Assembly (NCBI GenBank): GCA_023141075.1
Contig: JAGLKL010000097.1
Location: forward strand, 1-5,420
Direction: 5' to 3'
Length of the DNA: 5,420 nt
From: Alphaproteobacteria bacterium
Lineage (GTDB): Bacteria; Pseudomonadota; Alphaproteobacteria; Micavibrionales; Micavibrionaceae
How positions within the stretch are numbered: the first letter of the stretch is position 1; the number at the start of each line of letters is the position of its first letter. The notes beneath the pieces are model-generated. The model had not been told where the DNA came from. It made no database searches and was given only the letters and a program-made list of their open reading frames with translations. Below, piece by piece: positions 5,402 to 5,420 of the stretch. Both the position numbers and the translations under genes were made by a program.

Positions 5402-5420
5402 CATCAAGTGCACTACTGTC

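Noticed and set aside
1..5420. CRISPR array, insertion sequence, tRNA/rRNA or phage genes
   Set aside because: No spaced repeats, transposase motifs, cloverleaf or rRNA-like sequence, or phage-type proteins were seen; the 19-bp repeats have no spacers.

Overview
The window reads as chromosomal DNA of an alphaproteobacterium with modest GC content (low-to-mid 40s % by eye). The main evidence is the adjacent pair divK-pleD (3409-5278), a conserved gene order in this class and part of the cell-cycle/polarity circuit described in Caulobacter. An EipB-family (DUF1849) periplasmic protein and a palindromic TTAA-N7-TTAA box of the kind bound by the cell-cycle regulator CtrA fit the same picture. The genus cannot be named from the sequence.

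Layout. At 48-902 (minus) lies an unrecognised charged, helical protein with an Asp/Gly/Thr-rich tail; it has its own sigma70-like promoter (951-979). A minus-strand terminator (989-1038) and a G-quadruplex-type run (1060-1077) separate it from a single-domain GGDEF protein at 1163-1990 (minus), whose signature is AGDEF and whose RxxD inhibitory site is intact. The 266-bp divergent spacer 1991-2256 carries the CtrA-like box, a hairpin, a TTTAAA repeat pair and a second hairpin covering a possible Shine-Dalgarno sequence. The EipB-like secreted protein follows at 2257-3225 (plus). A 183-bp spacer then leads to divK (3409-3834) and pleD (3836-5278), which are one base apart and surely co-transcribed. 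The last 142 bp hold three tandem 19-bp repeats.

How the genes may work together. In the known Caulobacter scheme the kinase DivJ and phosphatase PleC act on both DivK and PleD. DivK-P lowers CtrA activity, while PleD-P makes c-di-GMP, which also favours CtrA removal. The second cyclase at 1163-1990 would add another c-di-GMP input, and its upstream region holds the CtrA-like box, so feedback from CtrA onto c-di-GMP synthesis or the envelope gene is a reasonable but untested inference.

I do not see a clearly new multi-gene system. The most interesting items are the regulatory-looking spacer 1991-2256, the 19-bp repeat array, and the uncharacterised protein at 48-902.
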